Shown here: piece after piece, positions 11,093 through 19,531 of the stretch
Position numbering within the stretch: position 1 is the stretch's first letter
How the letters are laid out: every line of letters starts with the position of its first letter
Source: Reichenbachiella sp.
GTDB taxonomy: Bacteria; Bacteroidota; Bacteroidia; Cytophagales; Cyclobacteriaceae
DNA length: 64,000 nt
Direction: 5' to 3'
Assembly: GCF_033344935.1 (NCBI RefSeq)
Contig: NZ_JAWPMM010000001.1
Span: forward strand, 2,962,001-3,026,000
Position numbers and translations under genes: made by a program
Notes under the pieces: model-generated
What the model was told of the DNA's origin: nothing
The model's input: only the letters and a program-made list of their open reading frames with translations
Database searches by the model: none

Positions 11093-12022
11093 ATGAAAAT
11101 TGTAAAGGGACTTCTAATAGGTGTATTGGTTTGTGTATGCCAGCTAACTATGGCTCAGCAGAGACCTGTATTTTCTACGTATCCATATAATGGTCTGGCT
11201 TTAAACCCTGCGTATGCAGGTAGCCTAAACTTGTTCTCTGCTATATTGACCAACAGAAATCAATGGGTTAATATTGATGGAGCACCGGTTTATCAATCAC
11301 TTACTGCTCATACAACACTCCGTGAGAAGAATGTTGGGGTCGGCTTGAATGTGGTTAGAGATGTAGTTGGTGTACATGAGCAATATAGTGTTTACGGCAG
11401 TTTTGCTTACAAAATTCGAATGAGCAAAGGTATCCTTGCCATGGGGCTTCAAGGAGGCTTTGACCAGCGGACGTCGAACTTGGATCAAATAAACTGGTTT
11501 GAACAAGACGATCCCTTATCAGTCTTTACAAAAAGTTTTAATCCTAACTTTGGCATGGGGATTTACTTTGCGAATAGAGATTATTTCATAGGAGCTTCTA
11601 TTCCCTACTTTCTTACCCCTGACGTGATTGATGGTGGCGGAGACAGCGCTATCCCATCGGAAGGCAAGGCTTCAAGATACTACTATATCAATGCTGGTTT
11701 CGTTAAAGATATAAGTCGTAATCTAAAGATTAGCCCTTCAGTTTTGCTTCGTTTGCAAGATGACTCTCCAGTCGCGTTTGATGTTAACTTAAATTTCATC
11801 ATCAACGAAATTGTTTATGCAGGTGTTTCCTATCGCTATCAAGATTCGTTTTCGTTAATGACTCAATTGGTGCTGAATGAAAACTTTAGAATTGGTTATG
11901 CCTACGATATACCATTTGGGAGCTTGGGAACTTACACAGCTGGTTCACATGAAATATTCTTAAATTATAGAATACCATTGAAGTTCAGCAAGAAAGATGG
12001 ACTGTGTCCTGTATACTTCTAA
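11093..12022 (+). CDS. PorP/SprF family type IX secretion membrane protein
   Basis: Outer-membrane beta-barrel protein of the PorP/SprF family (309 residues, usual length about 300-340). Family members are encoded next to large T9SS cargo proteins and help the partner adhesin reach or stay on the surface. A signal peptide is visible at residues 1-21, ending in TMAQ, followed by the family signature NPAYAGS and then NRNQWVNIDGAP. The rest alternates hydrophobic and aromatic residues as expected for beta strands and ends with LNYRIPLKF. The start ATG lies 6 bp after the stop of the SprB-like gene, so the two are almost certainly co-transcribed, matching the sprB-sprF arrangement of Flavobacterium johnsoniae. 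A strong terminator follows at once. The name sprF is not given because PorP paralogues are numerous in this phylum and orthology cannot be decided here. Confidence 0.9.
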   Translation: MKIVKGLLIGVLVCVCQLTMAQQRPVFSTYPYNGLALNPAYAGSLNLFSAILTNRNQWVNIDGAPVYQSLTAHTTLREKNVGVGLNVVRDVVGVHEQYSVYGSFAYKIRMSKGILAMGLQGGFDQRTSNLDQINWFEQDDPLSVFTKSFNPNFGMGIYFANRDYFIGASIPYFLTPDVIDGGGDSAIPSEGKASRYYYINAGFVKDISRNLKISPSVLLRLQDDSPVAFDVNLNFIINEIVYAGVSYRYQDSFSLMTQLVLNENFRIGYAYDIPFGSLGTYTAGSHEIFLNYRIPLKFSKKDGLCPVYF

Positions 12023-12030
12023 AAATACTG

Positions 12031-12057
12031 ATCCCGCTCGTAGCGGGATTTTTTTTT
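12031..12057 (+). terminator. Rho-independent terminator after the adhesin/PorP operon
   Basis: Perfect 7-bp GC-rich stem (ATCCCGC / GCGGGAT) with a TCGTA loop and an eight-T tract, starting 9 bp after the stop codon of the PorP/SprF gene. Confidence 0.93.
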
Positions 12058-12132
12058 GACCGTTCATCAACTCTTCACCTTCAAATTTAGGATTTTCACT
12101 AAATTGGTTTTCCATTAAAGAAAATACCAAAC

Positions 12133-13389
12133 GTGAATAGAAGAAAATTTATAGAAAATAGTGCGATGGCTGGGTCGGGTCTTGCGCTAATTGGTTCAAC
12201 CTCATGCACCACTTCGGATCATACTGACAAAAAAGTAAAAATTCAATCTATCGTTGAAGGAGTAGACTATATCAATACTGAAGATAGAATTCAACGAATT
12301 GAAAAGGCTGCACAACTTATGCAGCAACATCAAATTCATTGCATATTCATCGAATCAGGTACTTCACTAGAGTATTTTACTGGAATTAAATGGTGGCCAA
12401 GTGAGCGGCTAACAGGAGTTCTCATTTTTTCTGATGGAACACTTCAATATATAGGGCCTGCTTTCGAAAAAGAACGATTAGAAGAAATGATCACGCTCGA
12501 AGGAGATGTCTCCAGTTGGGAAGAACATGAAAATCCGTTTGAGTTAGTTGCTCAACTATTCAAGGCCAAAAGCGGTGCTACAGCCACCTTAGGAATTGAA
12601 GAGAATGTTAGATTTTTTCAATCGGATGGCATTTCCTCTTATTTAGGGCAAGCCACTCTCATCAACGCCAAGCCAATCACAGCAGGATGTCGAGCTATTA
12701 AAACAACTAAGGAGTTAGCATTGATGAAAAAGGCCAATGAAATCACACTTGAAGCTTATAGAATTGGTTTTTCAAAACTCAAAGAAGGCATGTCACAATA
12801 TGATTTGAGTGCTATTGTAGCAGAGGCTAGTACAGCTCTAGGTGCTACGGAAGCAGGTTGGGCAGGTGCTATGTTTGGTGAATACACCGCATTTCCACAT
12901 GGAAGCAAAACGGTGCAACAATTGAAAGAGGGAGACATGGTTCTAATAGATGGTGGATGTAAGCTGGGTGGCTACCAGGCAGACATTACCAGAACTACAA
13001 CCTTCGGAAAACCAACCCAACGCCAACAAGACATTTGGAATATTGTGAAAGAAGCGCAAACGGCAGTTTACGAAAAAGCCAAAGCGGGCGTGCCATGCGA
13101 ACTCTTGGATGCTACGGCACGGGCGGTTGTAGATAAATATGGTTTTGGCAATGGGTATGAAAATTTCTTTCATAGGGTTGGTCACGGCATAGGAATGGAC
13201 TTTCATGAGTGGGAATACCTTGTCAAAGGCAACACTACTCCTATGCAACCAGGTATGTGCTTCTCGAATGAGCCGGGAATTTATCTTTATGGTGAACTTG
13301 GAGTAAGACTCGAAGATTGTTTCTATATCACCGAAAATGGCTACGAGGCCTTTACTCCGCAAAGTCCGTCAATAGAAAACCCGATTTGA
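12133..13389 (+). CDS. M24 family metallopeptidase (Xaa-Pro aminopeptidase-like), exported
   Basis: Dinuclear-metal peptidase of the M24 (pita-bread) family, likely an Xaa-Pro aminopeptidase or dipeptidase acting outside the cytoplasm. All five metal ligands are present: D273 (LIDGG), D284 (ADITRT), H351 (GHGIGMDFHE), E380 (SNEPG) and E394 (RLEDCF). The N-terminal creatinase-like domain covers about residues 45-190. The start is GTG. The first 25 residues look like a Tat signal (NRRKFI, then a hydrophobic stretch) ending at a cysteine (GSTSC), so it may be a Tat-exported lipoprotein. It stands alone between the terminator at 12031 and a long convergent hairpin at 13403. The catalytic family is certain; substrate preference is not. 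Confidence 0.88.
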   Translation: MNRRKFIENSAMAGSGLALIGSTSCTTSDHTDKKVKIQSIVEGVDYINTEDRIQRIEKAAQLMQQHQIHCIFIESGTSLEYFTGIKWWPSERLTGVLIFSDGTLQYIGPAFEKERLEEMITLEGDVSSWEEHENPFELVAQLFKAKSGATATLGIEENVRFFQSDGISSYLGQATLINAKPITAGCRAIKTTKELALMKKANEITLEAYRIGFSKLKEGMSQYDLSAIVAEASTALGATEAGWAGAMFGEYTAFPHGSKTVQQLKEGDMVLIDGGCKLGGYQADITRTTTFGKPTQRQQDIWNIVKEAQTAVYEKAKAGVPCELLDATARAVVDKYGFGNGYENFFHRVGHGIGMDFHEWEYLVKGNTTPMQPGMCFSNEPGIYLYGELGVRLEDCFYITENGYEAFTPQSPSIENPI

Positions 13390-13402
13390 TACTAGTGAAA
13401 TG

Positions 13403-13437
13403 ACTACTTGAACGAATATCGCTTTCGTTCAAGTAGT
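13403..13437. terminator. Long hairpin between convergent genes
   Basis: A perfect 14-bp inverted repeat (ACTACTTGAACGAA and its complement) with a 7-base loop sits in the 59-bp gap between the converging M24 and DUF6768-like genes. It has no T tract on either side, so termination is plausible from position rather than proven by a canonical signal. Confidence 0.45.
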
Positions 13438-13448
13438 GCACTAACATT

Positions 13449-13820
13449 TTAGTCTTTATGCGCCAACAGCAGCTGTAATCTTTTGATTTCGCGAAGGATA
13501 GCGTTGCGCTGCATTTGATGCCAATTCCACAACTTCAGCATCGTAGGGACAGTCATAGCCCCTATTAAAGCTAAACTCCATCGAATAAGAGAATTGGTCT
13601 CCTCGATCTCAAGTACCTTTAATAAACAAAATACAGATAATACTACAAAGCCAAGAGAGATAATACCACCTCCGATGGTCCACCATTTCATTTTTCCTTC
13701 GAGCAGTCCGCCAATCATTTCAAATGGCGATTGTTCTTTTAGATTTTCATAATAGGCAGCTTCTTCATTAGAAAGCGCCGTTTTGATCATTTCATCGATC
13801 TCTTCATTCTGGTTTTTCAT
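13449..13820 (-). CDS. Small membrane protein paired with ECF sigma factor (DUF6768-like)
   Basis: A 123-residue protein with a cytoplasmic-looking acidic N-terminus (residues 1-45), two membrane helices (about 47-70 and 80-98) and a basic, helical C-terminal tail. The N-terminal pattern, EEIDEMIKTALSNEE followed by MIGGLLEGKMKWW, matches what I know of the Bacteroidetes DUF6768 family. Its first 17 bp overlap the end of the ECF sigma gene, so the two are translated together, the usual position for an anti-sigma factor or membrane regulator. No zinc-binding HxxxCxxC anti-sigma motif is present, so an anti-sigma role is inferred from position only. Confidence 0.75.
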   Translation of the reverse strand: MKNQNEEIDEMIKTALSNEEAAYYENLKEQSPFEMIGGLLEGKMKWWTIGGGIISLGFVVLSVFCLLKVLEIEETNSLIRWSLALIGAMTVPTMLKLWNWHQMQRNAILREIKRLQLLLAHKD

Positions 13821-14397
13821 GATTCTGTGGTTTTAATAATTTCTTTAATTTTTCACGAGCATGAAACAGTCTTGATTTGACGGTTCCTTTTGGTATACTT
13901 AAGATGCCAGCAATAGACTCGATGGAGTTAGATTCTAAATAATAAAGCACCAAAATCAGTTTACTATCCGGATTCAATTGCTCCAAGGTATTTTCCATCG
14001 CTTTGATCAGGCCCTCACTAGATGCTGAAGTACTATCTGCAAAATCTGTAATACTAATGTTATCAATTTGATCAGCTCCATTTACATATTGCTTTTGATT
14101 CGCTCTTTCTCTTTGATGCTTTCGTACCCAATCAATTGATCGTCGATCTACTATGGTCCGAATCCATGCGCTGAACTTACTTACATCTTTGAGTTTATGC
14201 AGATTGCCTATCAACCATTGCCAAACATCCTGCACAATATCTTCAGACTGTTCCCAATCGTTCGTTCTGATGTAGGATTGATATAGCAGCTTTTTATGCC
14301 ATTTGGTGACCAAGTGGCGAAAAGCTATCTCATCACCCTGCTGTGCATTTAGCACCAGCCATTCGTCTAGCAGGTTTGATTTTTCGCGCATCATCAA
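13804..14397 (-). CDS. RNA polymerase ECF-type sigma factor
   Basis: Extracytoplasmic-function sigma factor of 197 residues. Region 2 spans about residues 20-95 (FRHLVTKWH, then EDIVQDVWQWLI and FSAWIRTIVDRRSIDWVRKH), the core-binding and -10 recognition part. Region 4 spans about 135-190 (LNPDSKLILVLYYLESNSIESIAGIL, a helix-turn-helix continuing IPKGTVKSRLFHAREKLKKLL). The gene starts MMMREK; the first of three consecutive methionines was taken. It overlaps the downstream membrane-protein gene by 17 bp. The regulon cannot be inferred. Confidence 0.93.
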   Translation of the reverse strand: MMMREKSNLLDEWLVLNAQQGDEIAFRHLVTKWHKKLLYQSYIRTNDWEQSEDIVQDVWQWLIGNLHKLKDVSKFSAWIRTIVDRRSIDWVRKHQRERANQKQYVNGADQIDNISITDFADSTSASSEGLIKAMENTLEQLNPDSKLILVLYYLESNSIESIAGILSIPKGTVKSRLFHAREKLKKLLKPQNHEKPE

Positions 14398-14503
14398 TAA
14401 GTAGTCGTATTCTTTGCTGAAAGGTTCAATTCATGAGATTTTATTAAGTACTTGAATTTATAAAATCTAGCATCTCCTAATCATATATTCTCGTATAATC
14501 CAC

Positions 14504-14511
14504 TAAGTTTG
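14504..14511 (+). promoter_or_regulatory. Bacteroidetes -7 element upstream of tmRNA
   Basis: TAAGTTTG matches the TAnnTTTG consensus at -7 used by the Bacteroidetes primary sigma factor and lies about 44 bp before the mature tmRNA 5' end. A matching TTTG at -33 is not clear. Confidence 0.5.
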
Positions 14512-14554
14512 CAACCGCAAAAAGCCGATGGCTAATTGTTGTTCATTGATTTAT

Positions 14555-14949
14555 GGGGTCGACCGGTTTTGACAGTAAGTGTGGATATTGTACTTGCATG
14601 TCGGGTGTTGAGTAAGCACACGTGATCAATTTACTCATATTCTATTTGGCGAATCTAATTACGCCATGGCTGCTTAATTTTTTGCGATAGCGAAAATTAT
14701 TAATCTTGGCTAAGAGTCAAGACAGACACATCCCTCCAGGCTTTTGTCTTATGAGCAGGATCAAGGGGTGTCACCTAGTAAGACTAGCTTGAGGCGAAGT
14801 TGCTAACCGATAGCGAAGCTAAAGTAACTGGTAGGAAAAGTGGGTTGTTGAACGCCAGCTCTCCTACGAGATCCTAAGTTTCAACTATGCATGTAGACGG
14901 TCCAATATGACCTTATCTGGACGAGGGTTCGATTCCCTCCGACTCCACA
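14555..14949 (+). ncRNA. ssrA: tmRNA (transfer-messenger RNA)
   Basis: One-piece tmRNA that rescues stalled ribosomes by acting first as alanyl-tRNA and then as mRNA for a degradation tag. The 5' end GGGGTCGACCGGTTTTGACAG and the 3' end GGGTTCGATTCCC-TCCGACTCC pair to form the acceptor and T arms (GGGGTCG with CGACTCC). The tag reading frame is at 14648-14677 and reads GESNYAMAA followed by TAA, ending in the usual protease signal A-M-A-A. CCA is not encoded (the sequence continues ACAA), so the tail must be added after transcription. The 3' boundary is uncertain by about 2 bases. SmpB is not in the window. Confidence 0.97.
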
Positions 14950-14954
14950 AAGAA

Positions 14955-14979
14955 AGCCTCGCGTTTGCGGGGCTTTTTT
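14955..14979. terminator. Terminator of ssrA, probably bidirectional
   Basis: The stem AGCCTCGC / GCGGGGCT (one G-T pair) with a GTTT loop is followed on the plus strand by TTTTTT. On the minus strand the same hairpin is followed by TTTCTTTG, so it can also end the SDR gene whose stop codon is at 14981. Confidence 0.9.
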
Positions 14980-14980
14980 A

Positions 14981-16549
14981 TTACCACGAAGTCGGTTTAT
15001 AATCCTTCAAAAATTTACCATTCCAGTGCTTGCCTGTATTAATACCCTCAAATAGAGGATCAAGGACTCTGGCAGCTCCATCTACTATATCCAATGGCGG
15101 CTGAAAATCGTGTAGTTCCTCTTTGCGTTTGGCCAATTCTACAGGATCTTCATCCGTAACCCAACCGGTATCAACGGCATTGGTATAAATTCCATGCTTG
15201 TGCAATTCGGCCGCAGAAGTCAAAGTCATCATATTTAATGCCGCTTTAGCCATATTGGTATGAGGGTGGCGTGACTCTTTATGGAATTGATGAAATTTTC
15301 CTTCCATGGCAGATACGTTGATAATGTGCTTCATTCCGGTATTCTCTTTCTTCATCAAATTCACCAGTCGGTTGTTGAGAACGAAGGGAGCTACGGAGTT
15401 CACCAATTGCACTTCAAGCATTTCGATAGTATCTACTTCACCGAGCTTTAGACGCCAACTATTGGTTTTCCTTAGGTCTATTTGCTGCAGATCAGCATCC
15501 AGTTTGCCTTCTGGGAATACTTCTTCGACCGTGAGCGAATTGTCAATGCTATAGGGAATCTGAGACAATTGTGCAGAAGCACTTAAGCCAATCCCAAGCT
15601 GTTTGCCATGCCAGGAAACGGGTATGTTCCTACTTTGACCTTGCTTGAAATCAGCACTCAATTCTTTTAGTTCCTGCACACACTGCTCATGATCAGAAAG
15701 CAAAGTTTGTGCGTGAATAGGAAGCTCCTCAAATGCTTGCTGCTCAGTAGGCATGAGATGTGAATAGAAACCGGCGGGTCTCCGAACCGTTTGCGCTGCG
15801 TTGTTGATCAATACATCCAATCGATCATATTGCTGTTCAATGAAATTACAAAATATTTCAACACTAGGAATGTGCCTAAGGTCTAGTCCATGAATTTTGA
15901 GCCGATGACTCCAATCCTTAAAATCTGGTTCTTTGGCATATCTCAGAGCCGAATCTTTAGGGAATCTTGTAGTGGCTATTACGGTTGCTCCTGCCCTAAG
16001 CATCATCAAAGAAATATGATAGCCGATCTTGAGTCGCGACCCAGTAACCAAAGCCACCTGCTCCGTCATATCAGCAGATTGAAAACGCTTGGCATAATTA
16101 AAATCACCACAAGACTTGCACATGGTGTCATAGAAGTGATGCAGTGTATGGTAACTGTTTTTACAGACATAACATTCTCTAGGAGATTCCAAAACCGTTT
16201 CTTGTTCATTTTCTCCAGTTAGCGCAATCATTTTGGGTGCCACAAATATTGACGCTTCTCTTGCACTCCTTATTCCAGTATTCTTACGGGCCTGTTTGTC
16301 CTTTTCTTGTTGCTTCTTTTTGATTGATTTCCTTGCTCCTTTTTTCCGTTTCAGGAGTTCTTCCTTATCCGGTCTCGACAGTTTTCCAGCAGCCATCAAT
16401 AAAGCCAAACGCTGCGCCTTGGGGATCTCAAAGATCTGATTCGTATCAACGGTAAGTGATTCTAATACCGCAATACATTGATTGATTTGTTCTTCAGACC
16501 ATGCAGTATGTTGATTTGAATCTGCCTGGCTATTGTTTTCTTCTTCCAT
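14981..16549 (-). CDS. Zinc-ribbon / SDR-fold protein lacking the catalytic tyrosine
   Basis: A 522-residue three-part protein. Residues 1-100 are charged and helical ([18 protein letters not shown] and similar). Residues 126-147 form a possible zinc ribbon with C126-x2-C129 and C144-x2-C147. From about 164 a short-chain dehydrogenase fold begins: TGSRLKIG at 169-176 as the dinucleotide loop, NNAAQ at 249-253 and NVSAMEG with S413. The usual YxxxK is replaced by T431-N-M-A-K435, so the catalytic tyrosine is missing while serine and lysine remain. Two large insertions (about 255-345 and around 345-375) separate the core strands. It is annotated in databases simply as an SDR oxidoreductase; a binding or scaffold role is as likely as catalysis. 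The gene stands alone after tmRNA. Confidence 0.82.
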   Translation of the reverse strand: MEEENNSQADSNQHTAWSEEQINQCIAVLESLTVDTNQIFEIPKAQRLALLMAAGKLSRPDKEELLKRKKGARKSIKKKQQEKDKQARKNTGIRSAREASIFVAPKMIALTGENEQETVLESPRECYVCKNSYHTLHHFYDTMCKSCGDFNYAKRFQSADMTEQVALVTGSRLKIGYHISLMMLRAGATVIATTRFPKDSALRYAKEPDFKDWSHRLKIHGLDLRHIPSVEIFCNFIEQQYDRLDVLINNAAQTVRRPAGFYSHLMPTEQQAFEELPIHAQTLLSDHEQCVQELKELSADFKQGQSRNIPVSWHGKQLGIGLSASAQLSQIPYSIDNSLTVEEVFPEGKLDADLQQIDLRKTNSWRLKLGEVDTIEMLEVQLVNSVAPFVLNNRLVNLMKKENTGMKHIINVSAMEGKFHQFHKESRHPHTNMAKAALNMMTLTSAAELHKHGIYTNAVDTGWVTDEDPVELAKRKEELHDFQPPLDIVDGAARVLDPLFEGINTGKHWNGKFLKDYKPTSW

Positions 16550-16650
16550 GTGCTCGAGTGAATTACAAAAGTAGCTTGATTAGCCATAGCAATCCGAGTT
16601 CCATAAGAAAGGATTTTTAGTTCGTGTAACTTAGAATTCCATAAAACAAC

Positions 16651-16675
16651 AAAGGCTACGAAATTCGTAGCCTTT
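16651..16675 (-). terminator. Terminator of the M2 dipeptidase gene
   Basis: Perfect inverted repeat AAAGGCTACGA / TCGTAGCCTTT with a 3-base loop, 25 bp downstream of the M2 peptidase stop. On the minus strand it is followed by a T-rich stretch (GTTGTTTTATGG). Confidence 0.75.
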
Positions 16676-16699
16676 GTTCATTTTCCCTTATGCAGAAGC

Positions 16700-18496
16700 T
16701 TACATTGGTGAGTCGCCTAATGTATGGGCTCGTCCTTCATTTACTTCTTGTAAATAAGCCATCAACGGCTCGAAATATTTAAGCATGGCTTTGGCACTGA
16801 TTTCTTCCCCCGTGTTTTCTTTCATTAGCTTTCTCCAGTCTTCGGTAGCTCCCTTAGATAAGATATTTTGCAAGAACGCACCTGCTTCTTTGGAACCATA
16901 GTAGTTCGTAGCACGAGGATCTTGTTTCAAGATATTCTCCGCTATATAATTATGCAATTGAAACAAGATAACCGTAGACAAGCTATAGTCATAGTACTGT
17001 GCGGGGTCATTGTTGATATGAGTTTTTGATGCCGCATCGCAATACTCTTCTCCTCTTTCCGATGGAGGAACGATACCTTGATACTTCTTCTTCAACTCCC
17101 ACCATTTTTGATTGTATTGATCAACAGGCAAAGACTCGGCATAGAGACTATTTTCAAATTGAGTCATCACACCAGAACCCCACGGCATCACCACTACCAT
17201 GTCCAATGCTTCCTTAAGCAAAGTTTGCATTTCATCAGTGTCCACTCCTTCTTCAATCAAACCAAGTCCTTCTAAGAATGGCTTTTGCATAGCTGCAAGT
17301 CCCATTTGCGAACCTACACCTTCATGAAAAGCTCTATTAGCTCCGCCTCTGAGTAAAGGTGGCACATTCGGATTCGTGTATTCCATGTAGTAGTAAATAT
17401 GCCCCAATTCATGGTGAGTAGTTTCATACCATCTTGAATTTGGAGTCACACTCATTAAACTTCTTACATCATTTTGCAAATCCATGTGCCAGGCAGAGGC
17501 ATGATTGTTCTTTTTATAATCAGCACCTTCAGGAAGCGGATACAAACTTGACTTATCATAAAAGCTTTGAGGTAATGGCTCAAATCCCATACTCACATAA
17601 AATTGCTCAGCTTGTTTGACGAGCCATTCTGATCCTTTTTCTTCCAAAATGGCATCCAAGTCAATCCCTTCTACTTCGACCATCGAAGACCAGCTCTGTC
17701 CCCATCGATTTGGCAGCCAATGTGCAGGCAGCATTTCAGGAACTTCTTGTCCATACTTAGACGCCAACTCATATCGAGCATAGGTATGTAACTCTCTATA
17801 TAATGGCCAAATATCCTGAATCAATTTTTCGCACAACATGAGCATCTCTTCTCTGCTCATTCCATAGTCTGACACCTGATAAGTAAAATAGTCTTGGTAA
17901 TTCAGCGCTTGCACCGTTTGATTTCTCAATCTCACCAAATTGGAAAGCCCATCCTTTAGCCCCACACCTACTTCCTTACTGGTTTGCCATGCGGCTAATC
18001 GTTCTTCTAGATCATTGCTAGACTTCAATATTTCATCAAGTTCGTTGGTAGTTACAGATTTTCCATCGATTTGGAAGTCAAACCCAAACAGTGCTGCATT
18101 CTGAGCGGCATCCGCCTTAATCTTTTCTTCCACCAGGTCAGAAACTGTTCCAGGATTAGATGCCGCCGCATAGAGTATAGCCTCCAACTGTTTGACTTGA
18201 AGGTCTGTTAGTGATTCTTTATTCTGTAGAAATTTGGTTGCCTTTTCAATATTTTCAGCACTCCCAGTGAAGGTAGCATAAGCTCCTCCCGCTTGAGATA
18301 CATTGTAAGCAGCCAAGGTATCTCCATCTACAATTTTGGTATTGGCCTCCCATTCTGCTTCACTATATTCAGCATACAGTTTTAAAAATTGATCTGTATA
18401 GGAAGTAAGAAATCGGTCTACTTCTGAGACACTGTTTTCGGTTTTATTACTGCAGCCAACTGTGGCTACCAGTAAAAAGAAAGCTAGTTTTTTCAT
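16700..18496 (-). CDS. M2 family peptidyl-dipeptidase, lipoprotein (ACE-like)
   Basis: Zinc dipeptidyl carboxypeptidase of the angiotensin-converting-enzyme family (M2), which removes dipeptides from the C-terminus of peptides. The HHELGH motif gives zinc ligands His and His with catalytic Glu, and the third ligand is the Glu of FHEGVG about two turns on; the chloride and substrate region (PWGSGV, then GEEYCDAASKTHI) also follows the family. The reading frame opens at 18514, but the second Met at 18496 gives a clean lipoprotein signal, MKKLAFFLLVATVGC, so I prefer that start (598 residues, normal for the family). The protein is thus anchored in the periplasm or on the outer membrane. It is monocistronic with its own terminator. 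Confidence 0.9.
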   Translation of the reverse strand: MKKLAFFLLVATVGCSNKTENSVSEVDRFLTSYTDQFLKLYAEYSEAEWEANTKIVDGDTLAAYNVSQAGGAYATFTGSAENIEKATKFLQNKESLTDLQVKQLEAILYAAASNPGTVSDLVEEKIKADAAQNAALFGFDFQIDGKSVTTNELDEILKSSNDLEERLAAWQTSKEVGVGLKDGLSNLVRLRNQTVQALNYQDYFTYQVSDYGMSREEMLMLCEKLIQDIWPLYRELHTYARYELASKYGQEVPEMLPAHWLPNRWGQSWSSMVEVEGIDLDAILEEKGSEWLVKQAEQFYVSMGFEPLPQSFYDKSSLYPLPEGADYKKNNHASAWHMDLQNDVRSLMSVTPNSRWYETTHHELGHIYYYMEYTNPNVPPLLRGGANRAFHEGVGSQMGLAAMQKPFLEGLGLIEEGVDTDEMQTLLKEALDMVVVMPWGSGVMTQFENSLYAESLPVDQYNQKWWELKKKYQGIVPPSERGEEYCDAASKTHINNDPAQYYDYSLSTVILFQLHNYIAENILKQDPRATNYYGSKEAGAFLQNILSKGATEDWRKLMKENTGEEISAKAMLKYFEPLMAYLQEVNEGRAHTLGDSPM

Positions 18497-18597
18497 ATTT
18501 ATTTTTGGGTACATGAAAAGCTAAATTACTATAATGACATTTAGAAAATCAGCAATCCCCTAAAAGAAATGGCGCCCTTTGGACATTCGACTGTCTA

Positions 18598-19494
18598 TCA
18601 ATAAAAACGATCTGAAATGTATGCATAAATTTTACTAAGTCTCATACTTGTAGTAGAAGGTCCTGTCCGAATAAAAAACTCTTCCTTGCCATCAAAGTTT
18701 AAATAGGCGGGTGAAGCTGTTGAATGACAATCTACTCTTAAAACACTTTTCTCATCAATATTTACAAGATGCATATCAACAAACTTCAAGTGGATACTGC
18801 CTAATTTATCTTTTATCAAGTTCGTTAAATGAAGAAGCAACTTATCTGAATTTGGAAAACGGTCTGTTTCTGTACCAAGCACGTTACCATCATCTTCAAC
18901 ACCTATCAATAATGTTCCTCCCTTGGAATTCAGAAAAGCCGCAATAGTTTTCAAACTAGCCTTTTCAATTGCAGTATCTTTCTGTCCTGTCCTTAAATTT
19001 ATTCTTAGAGTAGATTTGAATTCAATGAAATCACCTTCGCCACGTCTTATGATTTCTTGGGTGGTAGCCTGCTCGCGAGTGATCAAATAGCTTGAAATAT
19101 TTGCACTCAACTGACGCACTACTTTCAATGCTATAGATGAGTTAAGAAACTCAGAATTGAATAGTTTCTCTCCTTCAATTCTAATGATAATAGAGTCCTT
19201 GGCAGCTTGAGTTTCACCAGAGCGAATAGCTTGATTGATAATACCAATTTCACCAAATATTTCTCCTGGCATCAAAGATTTAAATTCACTCCCATTGATC
19301 GTGAGTTTCACCAGACCATTCATAATGATAAACATATATTTAGGTATATCATTCATAGTAAAAATGACCTCACCTTTTTTGTATTCTTCCACAGACATGA
19401 TCTCAATGAATTCATTTAGTTCATTATCCTCAAGGGTTGGAAACAGTTGATTTTTTTTTATAAAGTCATTAATAATTAATGAATCTACAGGCAT
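18598..19494 (-). CDS. Cyclic-nucleotide-binding domain fused to AlbA_2 (Schlafen-like) domain
   Basis: A 298-residue two-domain regulator. Residues about 15-125 form a cNMP-binding beta-roll (EEYKKGEVIFTMND, GEIFGEIGIINQ, then SGETQAAKDS), as in Crp-type sensors, although the phosphate-binding Arg is not in the classic RSA context. Residues about 150-295 are an AlbA_2 or Schlafen-type putative nucleic-acid-binding domain, starting GEGDFIEFKSTLR and containing KTIAAFLNSKGGTLLIGVEDDG and FFIRTG. There is no HTH of the Crp family. Crp-like sensor plus AlbA_2 is an uncommon pairing; it could bind nucleic acid in response to a nucleotide. Its start lies 37 bp downstream of the epimerase stop, so they may share a transcript. 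Confidence 0.85.
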   Translation of the reverse strand: MPVDSLIINDFIKKNQLFPTLEDNELNEFIEIMSVEEYKKGEVIFTMNDIPKYMFIIMNGLVKLTINGSEFKSLMPGEIFGEIGIINQAIRSGETQAAKDSIIIRIEGEKLFNSEFLNSSIALKVVRQLSANISSYLITREQATTQEIIRRGEGDFIEFKSTLRINLRTGQKDTAIEKASLKTIAAFLNSKGGTLLIGVEDDGNVLGTETDRFPNSDKLLLHLTNLIKDKLGSIHLKFVDMHLVNIDEKSVLRVDCHSTASPAYLNFDGKEEFFIRTGPSTTSMRLSKIYAYISDRFY

Positions 19495-19531
19495 AATTTC
19501 ATGTGGTTATAATTTATCAAAATGCTTCCTT

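Noticed and set aside
14398-14554. tRNA-like sequences around the tmRNA
   Set aside because: The only T-arm-like GGTTCGATTCC belongs to the tmRNA itself; no cloverleaf can be drawn in the flanks.
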